Origin: Magnaporthiopsis rhizophila
Lineage: Eukaryota > Ascomycota > Sordariomycetes > Magnaporthales > Magnaporthaceae
Direction of reading: 5' to 3'
Length of the DNA: 64,000 nt
NCBI GenBank assembly: GCA_003049465.1
Contig: PYSS01000026.1
Location: 5,984 to 69,983 of the forward strand
Part shown: piece by piece, positions 1-11,847 of the stretch
Position numbering within the stretch: the first letter of the stretch is position 1
How the letters are laid out: each line of letters starts with the position of its first letter
Notes under the pieces: model-generated
The model's database searches: none
What the model was told of the DNA's origin: nothing
What the model saw: the letters and a program-made list of their open reading frames with translations, nothing else
Made by a program: the position numbers and the translations under genes

Positions 1-35
<35 letters not shown>
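1..35. repeat. (GA)n microsatellite at the window edge
   Basis: A GA run fills the first 35 bases and may extend to the left. It probably lies in or next to the upstream intron or leader of the partial DUF3712 gene. Confidence 0.9.
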
Positions 36-37
<2 letters not shown>

Positions 38-221
38 CGGGGCACGCGCGACGGCTTCACAGGGCAGGCTGTGCCGAATCGCGCAGATGCATCTGTCAGA
101 TCGGATGCGAGCCCTGAACCGCACAGGACCCTGTTTCATCCTCTCTTTCGGTGTCATTCTTGCTTTGTTGGTTAGAAGCAGGCACAAGAAAAAGGAATCG
201 AGGCTAACGCAAACCAACCAG

Positions 222-1208
222 AATCCTCGTCGCGGTCCCCAAGATTGCGCAGAAAAAGATCGACGAGGCCCAGCTCGAGATCCGGTCGTTCTCGGCCTTC
301 AACACGCAGAGCGACAACTTCACCCTGGGCATCGACAGCGTCATCCGCACCGACGGCTCCGTCCACGCCACCATCGCCGGGTTCGAGGGGGTCATGTACC
401 TCGAGGACTGGGCGCCGCAGCGGCCCTTTGCGCGCGTCAAGTTCCCGCAGACCACGAGCGACGCCTACCAGGAGGTCAAGCTCGACCAGTTCACGCCCAT
501 CACCGACATGGACGCCTTCACCGTGTACAACACGTGGCTGCTCCTCAACGAGACCCTGCGCGTCACCGTCAGGGGCGACACCACCGTGCGCGTCAGCGGC
601 ATCGACCGCGACTACCCCGTCGTCTTCAAGAAGACGCTCACCATCCCCGGCCTGCGCATGTTCCAGGGCACCGTCGTGAGGGACGCGTCCATCTCGCTGA
701 CCGGGGATGCCCAGGGGAACAACTTCATGGGCATGGTCGACATCCCCAACCACTCGCTAGTGACCTTTGAGATTGTGAGTCTTGCGGAGCACGGCCTGTC
801 TGTCATTCGTTGAAAAATAGCTGTCGACTGGTAACTTCTAGTGGGGTTTTTTTTTCTTCTATATACTAACACGCCAACTAGGGTAACGCCACCTTCCACA
901 ACTACCTCGGCGGCGCCGAGATCGGCACCGTCTTCATCAACAACATGACCCTGCGCCCGGGTAACAACACCTTCCCCATGAAGGCCAAGGTCGAGCAGGG
1001 GCCCGTCCTCACCTTCATGGGCACACGGCCCGCCTGCGAGACGGGCAAGGCGCCCTTCCAGCTGCTCGGCAAGGACGTCGTCAACAACGGCCAGCGCCTC
1101 ACCTACTTTGCCGACTCGCTCGCCAGCGCCAACCAGACCGTCGACATCGACATCGGAGGCGCCCTGAAGCGAAGCCTAAACATTACTGTCACTTGCAGCA
1201 AGTCTTGA
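222..1208 (+). CDS. DUF3712-family protein, 3' part (5' end outside or unresolved)
   Basis: I see two exons, 222-774 and 882-1208, joined by an intron with donor GTGAGT and acceptor CTAG after a CTAAC branch site. The first visible exon starts after a CAG acceptor at 219-221, preceded by a CTAAC branch site near 203-208, so at least one upstream exon is missing. The frame is closed by a stop at 205-207, which supports an intron there. The protein begins around VAVPKIAQKKIDEAQL and has the beta-rich blocks FNTQSDNFTLGIDSVIRTDG, VMYLEDWAPQ and TFMGT typical of fungal DUF3712 proteins, which usually have a short cytosolic N terminus and one membrane span followed by this domain. The span is not in the window. 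Several NxT/S sites fit an extracytosolic domain. The molecular function of the family is unknown. Family assignment is by recognition of the pattern. Confidence 0.8.
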
Positions 1209-1712
1209 AACAAGGGATTGTCAATGGAGGGAGGAAATAATAAAGGCATTGGCGGCAGGATTCGAAACGGTTACGAGGTCCACCATCTAGCCGTCATCTG
1301 TCGAATTCGAGCTAGCCAGGAACTTGGGTGCTTGTAGCTTATAGTTCTTTCAGTTTTTTTTTTTTCTTTCTTTTTGTCGATTTTTGATATCACACGCCGA
1401 ATTGCGCATGTTTGGGAGGGAGCACTCGATAATCTCAAACGAGATCGCCCAAGGACGGGACTGGCACGAGATCCCTCGCTGGGATATAAAAGGGTCGGTA
1501 TTTTGCTTTATTCTGCATTATCTTTGGATTATAGCGAGCTAGCAAGCTCCTGGGTGGTGAATATGAACCGTGTAGACGGATGCTACCGGCTGTGAGTTGA
1601 GCAGACCAATGTAATAAATACCTTGCTGCCCAAGGTGTCCGTCCCTTCTTGCATGATTAGATGCAGAGCCCCGTAGGTACCTAGTAAATGTCTACCGCAT
1701 GATATGACTGCT
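1209..1712. other. convergent 3' intergenic spacer
   Basis: This lies between the stop of the DUF3712 gene (+) and the stop of the HCNGP-like gene (-), so it should hold two 3' UTRs. It contains a short T-rich run near 1355-1375 and a GATATAAAA string near 1480 with no gene behind it on the plus strand. I see no coding potential. Confidence 0.6.
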
Positions 1713-2801
1713 TCATGCGTTGTCGAGCCTTGGCCTCTGCTTTCTGCCCGCCGGGCTGGCTGCCGCCGCAGCAGAAGAAGATGAGGGCACAAACTCAATG
1801 GCATCCCTCTGGCCGCTTGCCCTCTCGGCTTCCCGCTCCTTTTGAACCTTCTCCTGTGCTTTCCTCAGTTCGCCACGAAAGGCCCATTCGGGGAGGGCCG
1901 TCGGATCCCAGATGTCGAGCGGGAGGACCGTGACGTACTGGTCCGCCACGGCGTTTGTCCGAGCCAGCGCTGGAGCTCCCTTGGAGGAGGCTCCCGGCCG
2001 GCTTTTCTTCCCGTCGCTCGCCGCGACGGGGTCCTCGAGCCCGACAAAGTCGAGAAGCTTGTCCATCAGGGACGGATTTCGCATCGCTGTCGACTGCGTG
2101 AGACGCGCGTTGAAGTGCGTACCCTTCTTCCGCTTCAGCTCGAGAAAAGTCTCAAACTTTGCCGTCAGCGCCCCGAGGCCGGGAGGTGGAGTTCCCGGGG
2201 GCGAAGGCGGCACGTCCAGGTTGGGGACCGGAGGCAGCGTCAGATCTCGCAGCAGCGCCCGGTTGGCCGTGTACGGCGACTGGGGACGTGACGACGGGTC
2301 CAGGTTGTCCAGGAAGGCGGCCGCGTCCGCGTCCGTCTGCATTTGGATGGCTTCGTCCCCTGTCGGTAGGCTGGGCCCGAGCACTGGCGCGTCCTTGAGA
2401 GCCTCAGGGTCGTGCTGGGGGCCAAGCTGGGGACCGAGAGGCGGCTCTGGTGCTAATGGCAGAGCCTCTGCTGCTATGGGCCTGCCGCTATGTGGCGATG
2501 TTGTTGGCTTCTCTAGAAGCTCTGTGTCAGCACTCGGAAACTCATATAGTGCCCGAAAATGAGACTGGGCGTCCGGTATCTAACACATACCTATAGCTTC
2601 ATGGCTATCTCCTGTCGGGTTTGTTGGAGCCACCTAGGCTTCTCTCGTCAGTATGCTGATCGCCATAGAGCATCTGGGCTACACAGATGACTGCCGGAGA
2701 AATACAAGGGTGTTTCATACCTCCATTTGCGTCTGTCCCTGCTGGGGACTATCGTCGTCCTCCCCATCGCTGCTACTGGCATAGCCAACAAGTGCCGCCA
2801 T
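1713..2801 (-). CDS. HCNGP-like (SAP30BP-type) nuclear protein
   Basis: Exons on the minus strand are 2721-2801, 2591-2633 and 1713-2512, 308 codons with stop (307 aa). Introns start GTATGA and GTATGT and end CCTAG and TCTAG. The start ATG at 2801 gives an N terminus of MAALVGYASSSDGEDDD type, usual for this family. The conserved HCNGP block lies in the C-terminal half: FLELKRKKGTHFNARL, then RNPSLMDKLLDFVGL, then DQYVTVLPLDIWDP and LPEWAFRGELRKAQE. The middle is Pro-rich and probably disordered; the C terminus is Ala/Ser-rich and basic. Vertebrate SAP30BP is a nuclear factor linked to transcriptional repression and splicing; the fungal role is inferred. The gene diverges from the proteasome beta7 gene across a 623-bp promoter. 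Confidence 0.88.
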
Positions 2802-2938
2802 CGCGATGGCGTTGTGTGGGTTGGGGCGATGTATTCAGCAATATTGTGACCAGCAATGTCAGCAGAATAGATGGTAGTTATTTGTGAGAAACTCGAATTA
2901 GAGCGACGGCGGTACAGCAAGCACGCGAGGCGCGATCT

Positions 2939-3033
<95 letters not shown>

Positions 3034-3424
3034 GGACAGTAGAGTCACGTGGTGAACGGACTGGGGTCGGGGTGAGGCTTGGAGTGGTACTGCGGCTGGA
3101 CGTGCTTTATGGCTGGAGAAAATTCCTTGCCTCAGGCACCACATTGGGGCAGCGTCACCAGAAGGCAGCACCTGGACGCGACGCTGGGGGGAGCTCCAGC
3201 TCAGCAAGCCCGCCCCTGTCAAACCTCTAAAGCCAGCCGCCAGAGCAAGACAACACGGGCAACGACTTGACATCGCGCCACAACCCGGCCGAGCCTGGAC
3301 GTTCCCTGCTACAACCACGAAACCCATCGCGACGCTCTTTTTGAACCGGCCGAGCATCCGCCCGCATTGCCCCCCCCCAAAAAAGGAACCAATTCTAGAG
3401 ACTCTCGCGGCGGCAGCAGCAAAT
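2802..3424. promoter_or_regulatory. divergent promoter region (HCNGP-like / Pre4)
   Basis: These 623 bases separate two divergently read start codons, so they must hold both promoters and 5' leaders. The striking content is the G tract at 2939-3032. No clear TATA box was seen. A reading frame through the G tract translates to poly-glycine and is not a gene. Confidence 0.6.
2939..3032 (+). repeat. 94-nt poly-G tract with a single A
   Basis: The plus strand is G at every position from 2939 to 3032 except one A at 2978. The length may be an assembly estimate, because homopolymers of this size are hard to sequence. A genuine tract could form G-quadruplexes. Confidence 0.9.
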
Positions 3425-4512
3425 ATGGATCATCGTCCGCAGGCCTGGGGTCGTGTGCGTTTGAATTCCCCTAGCCCGCCGACGCCCGCAACCCACGCAC
3501 CGGCCTCAACCGCAGCAGGAAAGAAACCCTTGCTGACCGTCCCGCAACCCCCCAAAAACAGCCTAGAGACGATGTGTACGGCGCCTATGATGCCTCATAT
3601 CTCCATACCCCTGGCGCAAAGCAGGCGACACAGTCTCCCGTCGTCACGGGCACCTCGGTCATTGGGCTGAAGTTCAAGGACGGCGTGGTCATAGCAGCCG
3701 ACAACCTGGGTAAGGCCCCTTCTTGGTCCCTGCCCAGGACGATATTTCACACCCCCGCGCTTTTTTTTTTTTCCCGAGCGCCATTGTTGCCCGTTTGAGC
3801 TGACGCCCGTGGCAACCCCTCCCCCCGCCGTATAGCTTCCTACGGCTCGCTCGCCCGCTTCACGTCGACGCACCGGCTCCGCTCGTTTGCCAACTCGTCC
3901 GTCGTCGGCTTCGGCGGCGACGTCTCGGACATGCAGTACCTGGACAGGCACCTGACGGAGCTCGCCATCGACGAGGCCTACGCCAACCCGCCCGACTCTT
4001 CCCTGCCCGAGGGCGACGGCGGCGATGACGAGGACGTCAGCAGGACGGCCGAGGAGCGCAAGAACGGCCTCAACGCCGCCAACCTGCACAAGTACATCTC
4101 CAAGCTCCTCTACGGCCGGCGCAACAAGTTCGACCCGCTCTGGAACCAGATCCTGGTGGCGGGCCTCGACGGCGACGACAAGCCGTTCCTGGCCAGCGCC
4201 GACCTGCGCGGCACCGTCTTCAGCGCCCCGGCCCTGGCCAGCGGCTACGGCTCCATGCTCGCCATCCCCATCATGCGCAAGGTGGCGGCCACCGAGGAGG
4301 ACGCGGCGTCCCTGACCCGCGAGCGCGCCGTCGAGGTCGTGCGCGAGTGCATGAAGGTGCTCTTCTACCGCGACGCCCGCAGCCACGACGGCTACTCGCT
4401 CGCCGTCGTCACAAAGGCCGGCGGCGTCGAGCTGAGCACCGACGAGAAGCTGCAGGACCAGAGCTGGGCCTTTGCCGACCGCATCAGGGGCTACGGAACA
4501 CAGACCGTCTGA
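3425..4512 (+). CDS. PRE4: 20S proteasome subunit beta type-7
   Basis: Exons are 3425-3454, 3562-3709 and 3836-4512, giving 285 codons with stop (284 aa). Donors are GTGCGT and GTAAGG; acceptors are AACAG and TATAG. The 30-nt first exon encodes MDHRPQAWGR and joins to PRDDVYGAYD, as in other fungal beta7 proteins. The body starts at the VVTGTSVIGLKF strand and contains VVIAADNLASYGSLARF, FGGDVSDMQYLD and LYGRRNKFDPLWNQ. Beta7 is a non-proteolytic subunit of the inner beta ring of the 20S core; its C-terminal extension locks the two halves together. A fungus-style acidic insertion (GDGGDDED) lies in the middle. Start and splice choice are supported by the family N terminus. Confidence 0.95.
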
Positions 4513-5256
4513 ACCTAATTCCTTAGTGAGAGAAAGTCTGGCACAGCACTTGATGAAGACGGCTGTTGTTGATCGGATAGGGGAGGGGACACGGATTATA
4601 CATGTCTGGCTGAGCCCAAGGTTGCAGCTCGGTCTGAAAGGACACAGGTGTGGGCGAAGGCTTTGCTTGACGATAGTTGAGAGCCATCAAGCTCCTTTTG
4701 TCCTATGCTTCTGGCTAGGTAGACAAGTAGGACGGTGTAATCCGGTTCCTTACCAAAGAAAAAAAATTCTGCAGCGATTTCTTCAGAGTCCAGTTATGGG
4801 CACTTTGTGTCTCCAAAGACATACGACCACACCTTCTAGTTGGCGTATCCATCTACCTACCTATATTAAAGGCAAGGCTCATCGTGAACAATCATAGCAA
4901 GTTACTAGCGGCCCAGGAGGATATACTAGAAAGATGCCATGCCAAACTAGGGTTTCGACCGAGCAGCTCGCCCAGATACGATACGACAAAACCCGGCTGC
5001 CCCGCGCTTTTTGCTGTCGCGAAATCCGGCGACAAAAATTCCACTGCGCCAATCGCTGACTTGAACAGAGCGAATTTGCTCCAACCGCCCGAACGTATCC
5101 CCGAAGCTACGAAGCATGCGTGCGCCATGGCCTCCAGGATATATGCCGTGTACCTCATGACCCATAAACCGCGATAAGAAAAACAAAAAAACATGGACGA
5201 GCAAAAGACGATCCTATCGAAAGATTACCATGACCATCCGACTACCTCAAGGCGCC
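4513..5256. other. convergent 3' intergenic spacer
   Basis: This lies between the stops of the beta7 gene (+) and Gfa1 (-). I see no conserved reading frame. A CTACCTACCTAT tract near 4852-4863 resembles the ACCTAGGT-type motif found in other spacers of this window. Confidence 0.5.
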
Positions 5257-7960
5257 TTACTCGACCGTAACCGACTTGGCCAGGTTGCGGGGGAAATCGA
5301 CGTTCAGGCCCTCCATGACGGCAAGCCAGTAGGCAATGAGTTGCAGGGGAATGACGTTGAGAATGCCCTGGAGAGCATCGACCGTCTGGGGGATCTCGAT
5401 CTTCTCCGCCTGGTTGTCGGCCTGGAACTCCTCATCGCCGGGGTTGCAGATGACGATCGGCCGGCCACCACGGGCAGCGACTGTGTGTGGAAATGATGGT
5501 CAGCAACTAGTGTTCGTTGATAGATGGTGGCTGTTTAAGAGGTAGCAAAAACATACCTTGCTGGTACGCATTAAGAGACTTCTTGAAGATGTCGTCACGC
5601 GTAAGGATCATGATGATGGGCAGGTTCTCGTCAACAAGAGCCAAGACACCGTGCTTGAGCTCGCCAGACATGACGGCTTCGCAGTGCAGGTACGAGATTT
5701 CCTTGATCTTCAGAGCGCCCTCGAGGGCGGTAGAGAACTGGGAGCCACGGCCGAGCAGCAGGAGCGACTTCTGGTTCTTGAAGGTCTTGGCGCAGAGCTC
5801 CTTGATGTACTGGTCCTGCTTGAGCACCTCCTTGATCTGCTCCGAGATCTTGGAGAGACCATCCATGATCTCCTCGCGGCGCTCCTTCTTGCTGGCACGA
5901 TCCTCGCTAAGGGACAGCGCAAACATGACCATGGCGATGAACTGCGAGGTGTAGGCCTTGGTCGACGCAACACCGATCTCGGGGCCGGCGTTGACGTGCA
6001 CACCGCAGTGGGTCAGGAGGGAGATGGACGACCCAACGACATTAACAATACCGACCGTCAGCGCCCCCCTCTCGAGGCAGTAGCGCAGGGCCATGAGCGA
6101 GTCGGCCGTCTCGCCCGACTGGGACACGAAAACGCACGTGTCATCGCGGAACACGGGCGCCTGACGGTCCAGGAAGTCGGACGCAAGCTCAACGGCGATC
6201 GGGATCTCGGCCAGCTCCTCGAAGATACCGCGGACGGCCATGCAACTGTGGTACGACGTGCCGCAGGCGATGAAGATGATGCGCCTGCAACGGCGGATGG
6301 TGCTGATGTAGGAGCGGAGTCCGCCGAGCGTCACCTTCTTGTTCTCGATGTCGAGACGACCACGCATGGTGTTGACGACGGACTCGGGCTGCTCGAAAAT
6401 CTCCTTCTGCATGAAGTGGTCGAACTTGCCCTTCATGATCTCCTGCAGCTCCAGCTCAAGGGTCTGGATGGTGCGCACATTGGAGCTGCCGTCCGCCTTC
6501 TTCAGGCGGTGGATGTTGAGAGAGCCCTCGTGGATGTGGGCAATGTCGTCGTCCTCGAGGTACATGACCTTCTTTGTGTGCTCGACAATGGCCGACGGGT
6601 CCGAGGACAGGAAGAACTCGGTCGGCATGGGGAGACCGTCGTCCGTCATGAAAGCGCGCGACTGCGAGCGGTGCAGCAGTGACTTGTCGGGAGCGGCAAG
6701 GCCACCAGCGGCCGAGGCAGGGGTGAGCAGGGAGCTGCCCAGACCGGCCTTCTTGAGAGCCACATTCTGCGACGCGGTCTCGGCGGGGAGCGGGCTGTTC
6801 TCGTCGGCATACTCGACGTCGACAAAGTCGACCTTCATACGCCTCGAAGTCTTGACGCCAATGACAAGGGGCGAACCCTTACGGGCGGCAATGACCTCAT
6901 GGGGGTAGTGGACGGACTTGATGAGCAGACCGTAGGCACCCTCGAGCTCATGGATGACGGCCTTGGCCAGGTCAGTGAAGCCCAGCTTGGGGTGCTTGTC
7001 GTAAAGGTACTTGGCCAGCTTGGCGATGCACTCCGTGTCGGTCTCGGTCTCGAACTTGAAGCCCTTGCTCTCCAGAAGCATCTTCAGCTCCTTATAGTTG
7101 GTGATGATGCCATTGTGGACGATGGAGAACTCCCAGGTGGGGTCGGACCTGCAATTACGTGGGGATGTGGGTTAGCGGTAAGTCTGATGCGAGATGGTCC
7201 TGAAGGAACCAGGATGGCGTGAGACCTCACCTATGGGGGTGGCAGTTGATGCGCGACGGAGGGCCGTGAGTAGCCCAGCGCGTGTGGGCGATTCCAGCGT
7301 GCGAGTCGAACGTCTTCTCGAGGTCAATGTCGGCCTGGTCGATGAGCTCCTTCAGTTTGGCGACCTTGCCAACCTCCTTGAAGGCGAAGACCTCCTTCTT
7401 CTTGTTGCCATCGACAGCAAGACCAGCCGAATCGTAGCCGCGGTACTCGAGTCTAGACAGGCCTGGGAAGGGAGGGAGAAAACCGGGTTAGCCAGCTATT
7501 TGGCAGCGAAGCCTGGAGCTTTGTTGAGGAAGAAAATGGAGATATGCGGGCTTGGGCGGTGCGGCGTTGAAGCTGGGATCTCGCCGGTGCCCAAAACCCT
7601 TTCGGTTGTCTGGGCTGGGTTGGTGGAAGGTGCCAGCTTCGAGGCTGGAACTGCCTGCCGCCCGCAAAACAGCCCGAGACACCGCCTCGGAGAGGGAGAG
7701 GGTCATACCATTGACGAGCGTGTCGATGATAAACTTCCGGTCCTTCTCCACCAGGTAGTTGATGTAGCCGAAAATTCCACTGGAGGGTTGCGGAGGGTAC
7801 AAAGTTAGCGGCGGGTTTTCGGGCGAGCGTTGTTCCTCCTCGAGTTGTAACCACCGACACTGCAAGACAGATGGGTGTACGAAAAGCTGTTGGAGTATCT
7901 CTCGAGCGCACACAGGTGCTGCCGAGGACGAGGCTGGTGATCGGTCACTGCTTACCACAT
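5257..7960 (-). CDS. GFA1: glutamine:fructose-6-phosphate aminotransferase (isomerizing)
   Basis: Exons on the minus strand are 7956-7960, 7709-7779, 7231-7462, 5557-7148 and 5257-5480, 708 codons with stop (707 aa). The enzyme makes glucosamine-6-phosphate, the first committed step toward UDP-GlcNAc and chitin, in the cytosol. The first coding exon is only five bases (ATGTG), and the intron splits the codon of Cys2, the glutaminase nucleophile, giving MCGIFGYINYL. Next come the class II glutamine amidotransferase domain (LEYRGYDSAG, HAGIAHTRWATHGPP, HNGIITNYKELK) and two SIS sugar-binding domains (ACGTSYHSCMAVRGIFEEL, VFVSQSGETADS, EIGVASTKAYTSQF). The C terminus DFPRNLAKSVTVE is nearly invariant in Gfa1. 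A Ser/Ala-rich fungal linker lies between the domains. Confidence 0.96.
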
Positions 7961-10404
7961 GTTTGCTAAACCAGCAACGAAACAGGTGGGGTGGGAAGAT
8001 TGTCGTGCTCAGCCAGGCGTAGACAGGAAGAGGAAGTGCGGAGCGCGAGGCGAGAGAGTGGCTCGTGTTTGCGATGTTGCGAGGGAGGCGGTTCGCTCAG
8101 CGGAGGCAAGGGCTGAAGGTGAGGGGTATCAGAAAGCGAAAGACGACAGACAGAGAAGCAGAAGGTAGGGAGATGGGAGACGAGGAAGGAAAGGACTTCT
8201 GGGGCCAGGCAAACGGGCGAGCTTTCTCTTTATGTGGAAGCCTTTCGCGCTGGCCGACGTGGGTGGGATAGCGGAATGCGGGCCAGGCGAGCTTGCAGCC
8301 AGCCTTTACGCAGCCCGACAGGGGTCTTGGGGTTGGGATGGACTAGCGGGGAGGGGCTGTTTGGGACGACACGGGGTGGGGTCAATGGTCCAAGTCCGCA
8401 GTTGTGGGCTCTGGCTCCAGCTGTGGTCCGCCACCACCGCTTGTTTGTCCCGGCACATCACTCTGCGGGTTGGACCGCATCCAGAATGCCGAATTGAGTT
8501 GGCATGTCTTTCCGTAGCTCAGCCAGCTTCACCGACAGATGGGCGCCATGGGCGGATGGCTTTGGAGCTCTGATCTGGACCTCCCCTCCTGGTTGTGTCT
8601 TCTATGTAGTACCTACCTCACCAGCCAGGGTACCTAGGGTACCTGGGTAGGTGCCTGTATCCAGGCATGCAAGCAAGCATTGGCCAGGTAGCCAATCCGA
8701 TCTCAATACTCCCCCATCCCAAGGATCCGCCCAGCCGCGGACGTGCTGACGGCGGCGTCAACTCAGCTCCCGGCCAGGGAAGCTCCGTTGGCCTGTGGGC
8801 AACCTGTCACTGCCCGCAGCTATCATCGTGTCGCTCTCCGGCACACGCTTGACGCGCCACCTCTTCCCGAGCGATAATTTGAGTTTTCGTCTCTGAGGAG
8901 CACCTAGCTTCCGTCACCAACTGCACCACTCCCACACTGACGAAAGCTGAGCTCAAGCATTGGTCCATATCCGGGCGTCTGCCCCGGTGGCTGAAACGCC
9001 ACATGCACGGATCTCTCATCTGGAAGCAAAAGATGAACTTGCTATGCACCCAGTCCCTGCCCACGCTGCTATCTCGTGGTAATTCATGACGAAAACAGGG
9101 GAACAAACGTATGTGGCCGTCTGACTTCCCCGTATGATGCATTAGCTCAGATAAACAAAGCCGTGATGACACTGGCCCGATGCGTCGCCCCATTTAGGTT
9201 GTTTGTTTGTCCGTTGTTTCAATCTCACTCATGGTGCTTAACGGAAGGCTGTTGATCTTTCCCCATCCGCTCCTCTACTACCCAATCCAGATCAAGTCTC
9301 ATCTTTTACTTATCGCCCCTCCCATTCCCTGCTTTTCTCGTGTCATGCAGGCCTCCCAACAGGAGGAGTGAGCCTCCCCCGGATGAGGAAACAACTGGAC
9401 AAGGGATATGGCAAATCGCACCCGTTTCTGGACACGAGAAAAGACAGCCATTCCCCTTTTTTTTGCCCGCGTTGCCGGGCGTCATGACGTTGCCTGTGTT
9501 CCCTGCCGAGTCTCTAGGGTACCATCCGGAGGCGAAAAGTGGGCCTCAGCTCAGGAACCGCGAACCATGGTGGTGGACATCGTATACTTACAGCCCACAG
9601 CCTCATCGATGGAGGACGGGGCAGGCTGCTGTGGTCCATGGAAAATTTGGGCCAAGAATAGCAACCTCGGCCCCCAATCACGAGAAGAAAAACTAGGAAA
9701 AATTCACCGTGCGCGCCGGTAAGTTGGCCAACCCAATACGCGAGATCGTCGGCGGAAGGTCTGTTATGCATTCTGCCAAGCCTGCTATTCATTCTCCCCT
9801 GCCTCCCCGCTCGCAGACAGACCCCTGATCCGAAGGGCGCGCGATTGTGTGGTTTGATCGATGCCGTCTAAAGGCACACTGCCATGCATATCACTCAAAG
9901 ATATCAGGATCAGCCTGATTGGTAGGTTCGGATGACACAACCTTATGCGCCCAGCCCCGGCCCACCAGTCGGACTTGTTCTAAGGACCAAGTCGGGCGTC
10001 CATGTGAATGCGAGGCGTCGGGCAAAGGGGAGCACCAGTAGGAGCACATGCGCGCGTCGAGTGATACGGCGCATCCATCCTGGAAGGCCATCGCATCGGT
10101 CAACAATAGGAGACCTTTCTCGGGAGGCAGCCAGACGGGTGGGGAGGCTGAGTCGCCTGTACCTTGCATGGCGTGTGTCACTAGGATCCATCAGCGGACA
10201 TGGGTGTATCTCACTCGCTCATCGGACTCCGACAACTGCCAAGCTCATCGACCCCACGCCTTCTGCGATGCTTCAAGGTCTATCAAGTTTTGTACAATAT
10301 TACCGCTGTGTAATGCTTCTTTGGCCCCAAATCCCAGTTTCGCTAGCCTGACTTACTTCCAGGCGCCGTCCATCCAAAGCCATCACAGCCCTCAGCCGCT
10401 AGGC
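7961..10404. other. long spacer: Gfa1 promoter/leader side and Rpt4 3' side
   Basis: This 2.4-kb stretch is upstream of Gfa1 and downstream of Rpt4. I found no reading frame with recognisable conservation. Between 8608 and 8660 there is a cluster of GTACCTA/GGTACC-type motifs (ACCTACCT, GGTACCTAGGGTACCTGGGTAGGT). Confidence 0.5.
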
Positions 10405-11847
10405 TCAGAGCTTCTGGTATTCCAACTTGCCCTCCAGCTTCTTGGACTCAGCAACCTTTCGGACCGCTTTGTTGAAGTCATCTTGGTTGACCGCATCGCG
10501 GTAGTCCTTGATGGCAAAGAGGCCGCTTCGATAGCCAGTTAGCGGCAGCCAAATCACGGATCAAAGCAAAAGGGATGGGCTTGTGTTAGTGGACACATAC
10601 GCTTCAGTCACGACGTTTCGCAGGTCAGCGCCGTTGAGTCCGTCGCTCATCTTGACCACGCTCTCAAAGTCGATATCTCCCTCCGTGACAACACTGGCGG
10701 CATGGATCTTGAGAATCTCCAGCCGGCCAACCTCGTTGGGCAGGGCGATCTCAATCTTGCGATCCAGTCGACCTGCGCGGAGAAGAGCAGGGTCCAGGGT
10801 GTCGGGGCGGTTGGTCGCCATGATGATCTTGGTCTTGCCTAGGTAGTCGAAGCCATCCAGCTGATTCAGGAGCTCCATCAATGTCCTCTGGATCTCACGG
10901 TCGGCGCTAGTGCCCTCCGAGAAGCGTCGGCCGCCGATGGCGTCGATCTCGTCCATGAAGATGATGCACGGCTCGTGCTCCTTCGCGTATCCGAACATCT
11001 CGCGGATAAGGCGGGCCGACTCGCCGATGTACTTGTCCACGATGGCCGAGGACACAACTGAGCAGATGGAGGGAGGTGCGCTGTCAGCGTCCATAGAAAG
11101 CAAGGAGAATGGGACAGAAATGACACAGGGAACCAGGTGCCCTGCCGTCCATGGCACTCACCTTTCAGGAAATTGGTTTCCAAGCTCGAGGCCACCGCCC
11201 TGGCGAGCAGTGTCTTGCCCGTCCCTGGCGGGCCGTAGAGCAGCACTCCCTTTGGAGGTTTGATGCCGACTCTCAGGAACAGCTCGGGGTTCTTGAGCGG
11301 CAGCTCAATGACCTCTCTCAGCTCCCTTATCTGGTCGTTGAGACCACCAATTCCAGCAAAGCTGACCTGGCCCGGGTCTTCGAGGGACATGTTGTAGACG
11401 AGCGGGTCGACCTCACGAGGAAGCATCCGCATGATGGTCAGAGTCGTCATGTCGAGCGCCACCCGGGTGCCCTGCTTCAGCTTCGCCTTGTCGACCTTTG
11501 ACCTGCAACCCACGACATATCTCGGGCCAGAAGACGCCTTGACGATGACTGGAATAATGAGCAGGTAGGCGACGGTTAGTCCAGCTCGCATCAACAGAAA
11601 ACTAGGCGGTTATCGAGGTGGAAGCGGGGGTAGGCTCACATCTCTCGTCGTCCAGCTGCTTCAGCACCTCTCCAATGATCTGGCCGACGCTCTGCAGTGC
11701 TTTGATATTCTCCTCCGTCTGATCAAACTCCTTCTGCAGGCCCTTGATTTCTAACCGCAGGTTCTTCAGCTTCGACTCCCACTCCCGCGACTCGATCAAC
11801 TTTGCCTTGTAGGATTCGAGCGCTGCCTGGCGCTCCTGGTCGGACAT
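10405..11847 (-). CDS. RPT4: 26S proteasome regulatory ATPase Rpt4
   Basis: Exons on the minus strand are 11640-11847, 11162-11548, 10601-11057 and 10405-10525, 391 codons with stop (390 aa). Donors are GTGAGC, GTGAGT and GTATGT; the last intron ends in AAG after a CTAAC branch site. The protein has an N-terminal coiled coil (residues about 10-65), an OB domain and the AAA+ module with Walker A GPPGTGKT (175-182), Walker B IIFMDEID (228-235) and the SRH region NRPDTLDPALLRAGRLDR. The end KLEGKLEYQKL is diagnostic for Rpt4 among the six Rpt paralogues. It is one ATPase of the 19S base that unfolds substrates and gates the 20S core. An upstream in-frame extension to 12024 exists but is low complexity, so I start at MSDQERQ. 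Confidence 0.96.

Noticed and set aside
1475..1500. GATATAAAA string as a TATA box
   Set aside because: No plus-strand gene follows; it lies between two convergent 3' ends.
2871..3230. Frame reading poly-Gly (+) and poly-Pro (-) through the G tract
   Set aside because: It exists only because a G homopolymer has no stops; the flanks lack codon bias and family features.
5558..6682. 374-codon plus-strand frame antisense to Gfa1
   Set aside because: It is the shadow of the highly GC3-biased Gfa1 exon and has no family resemblance.
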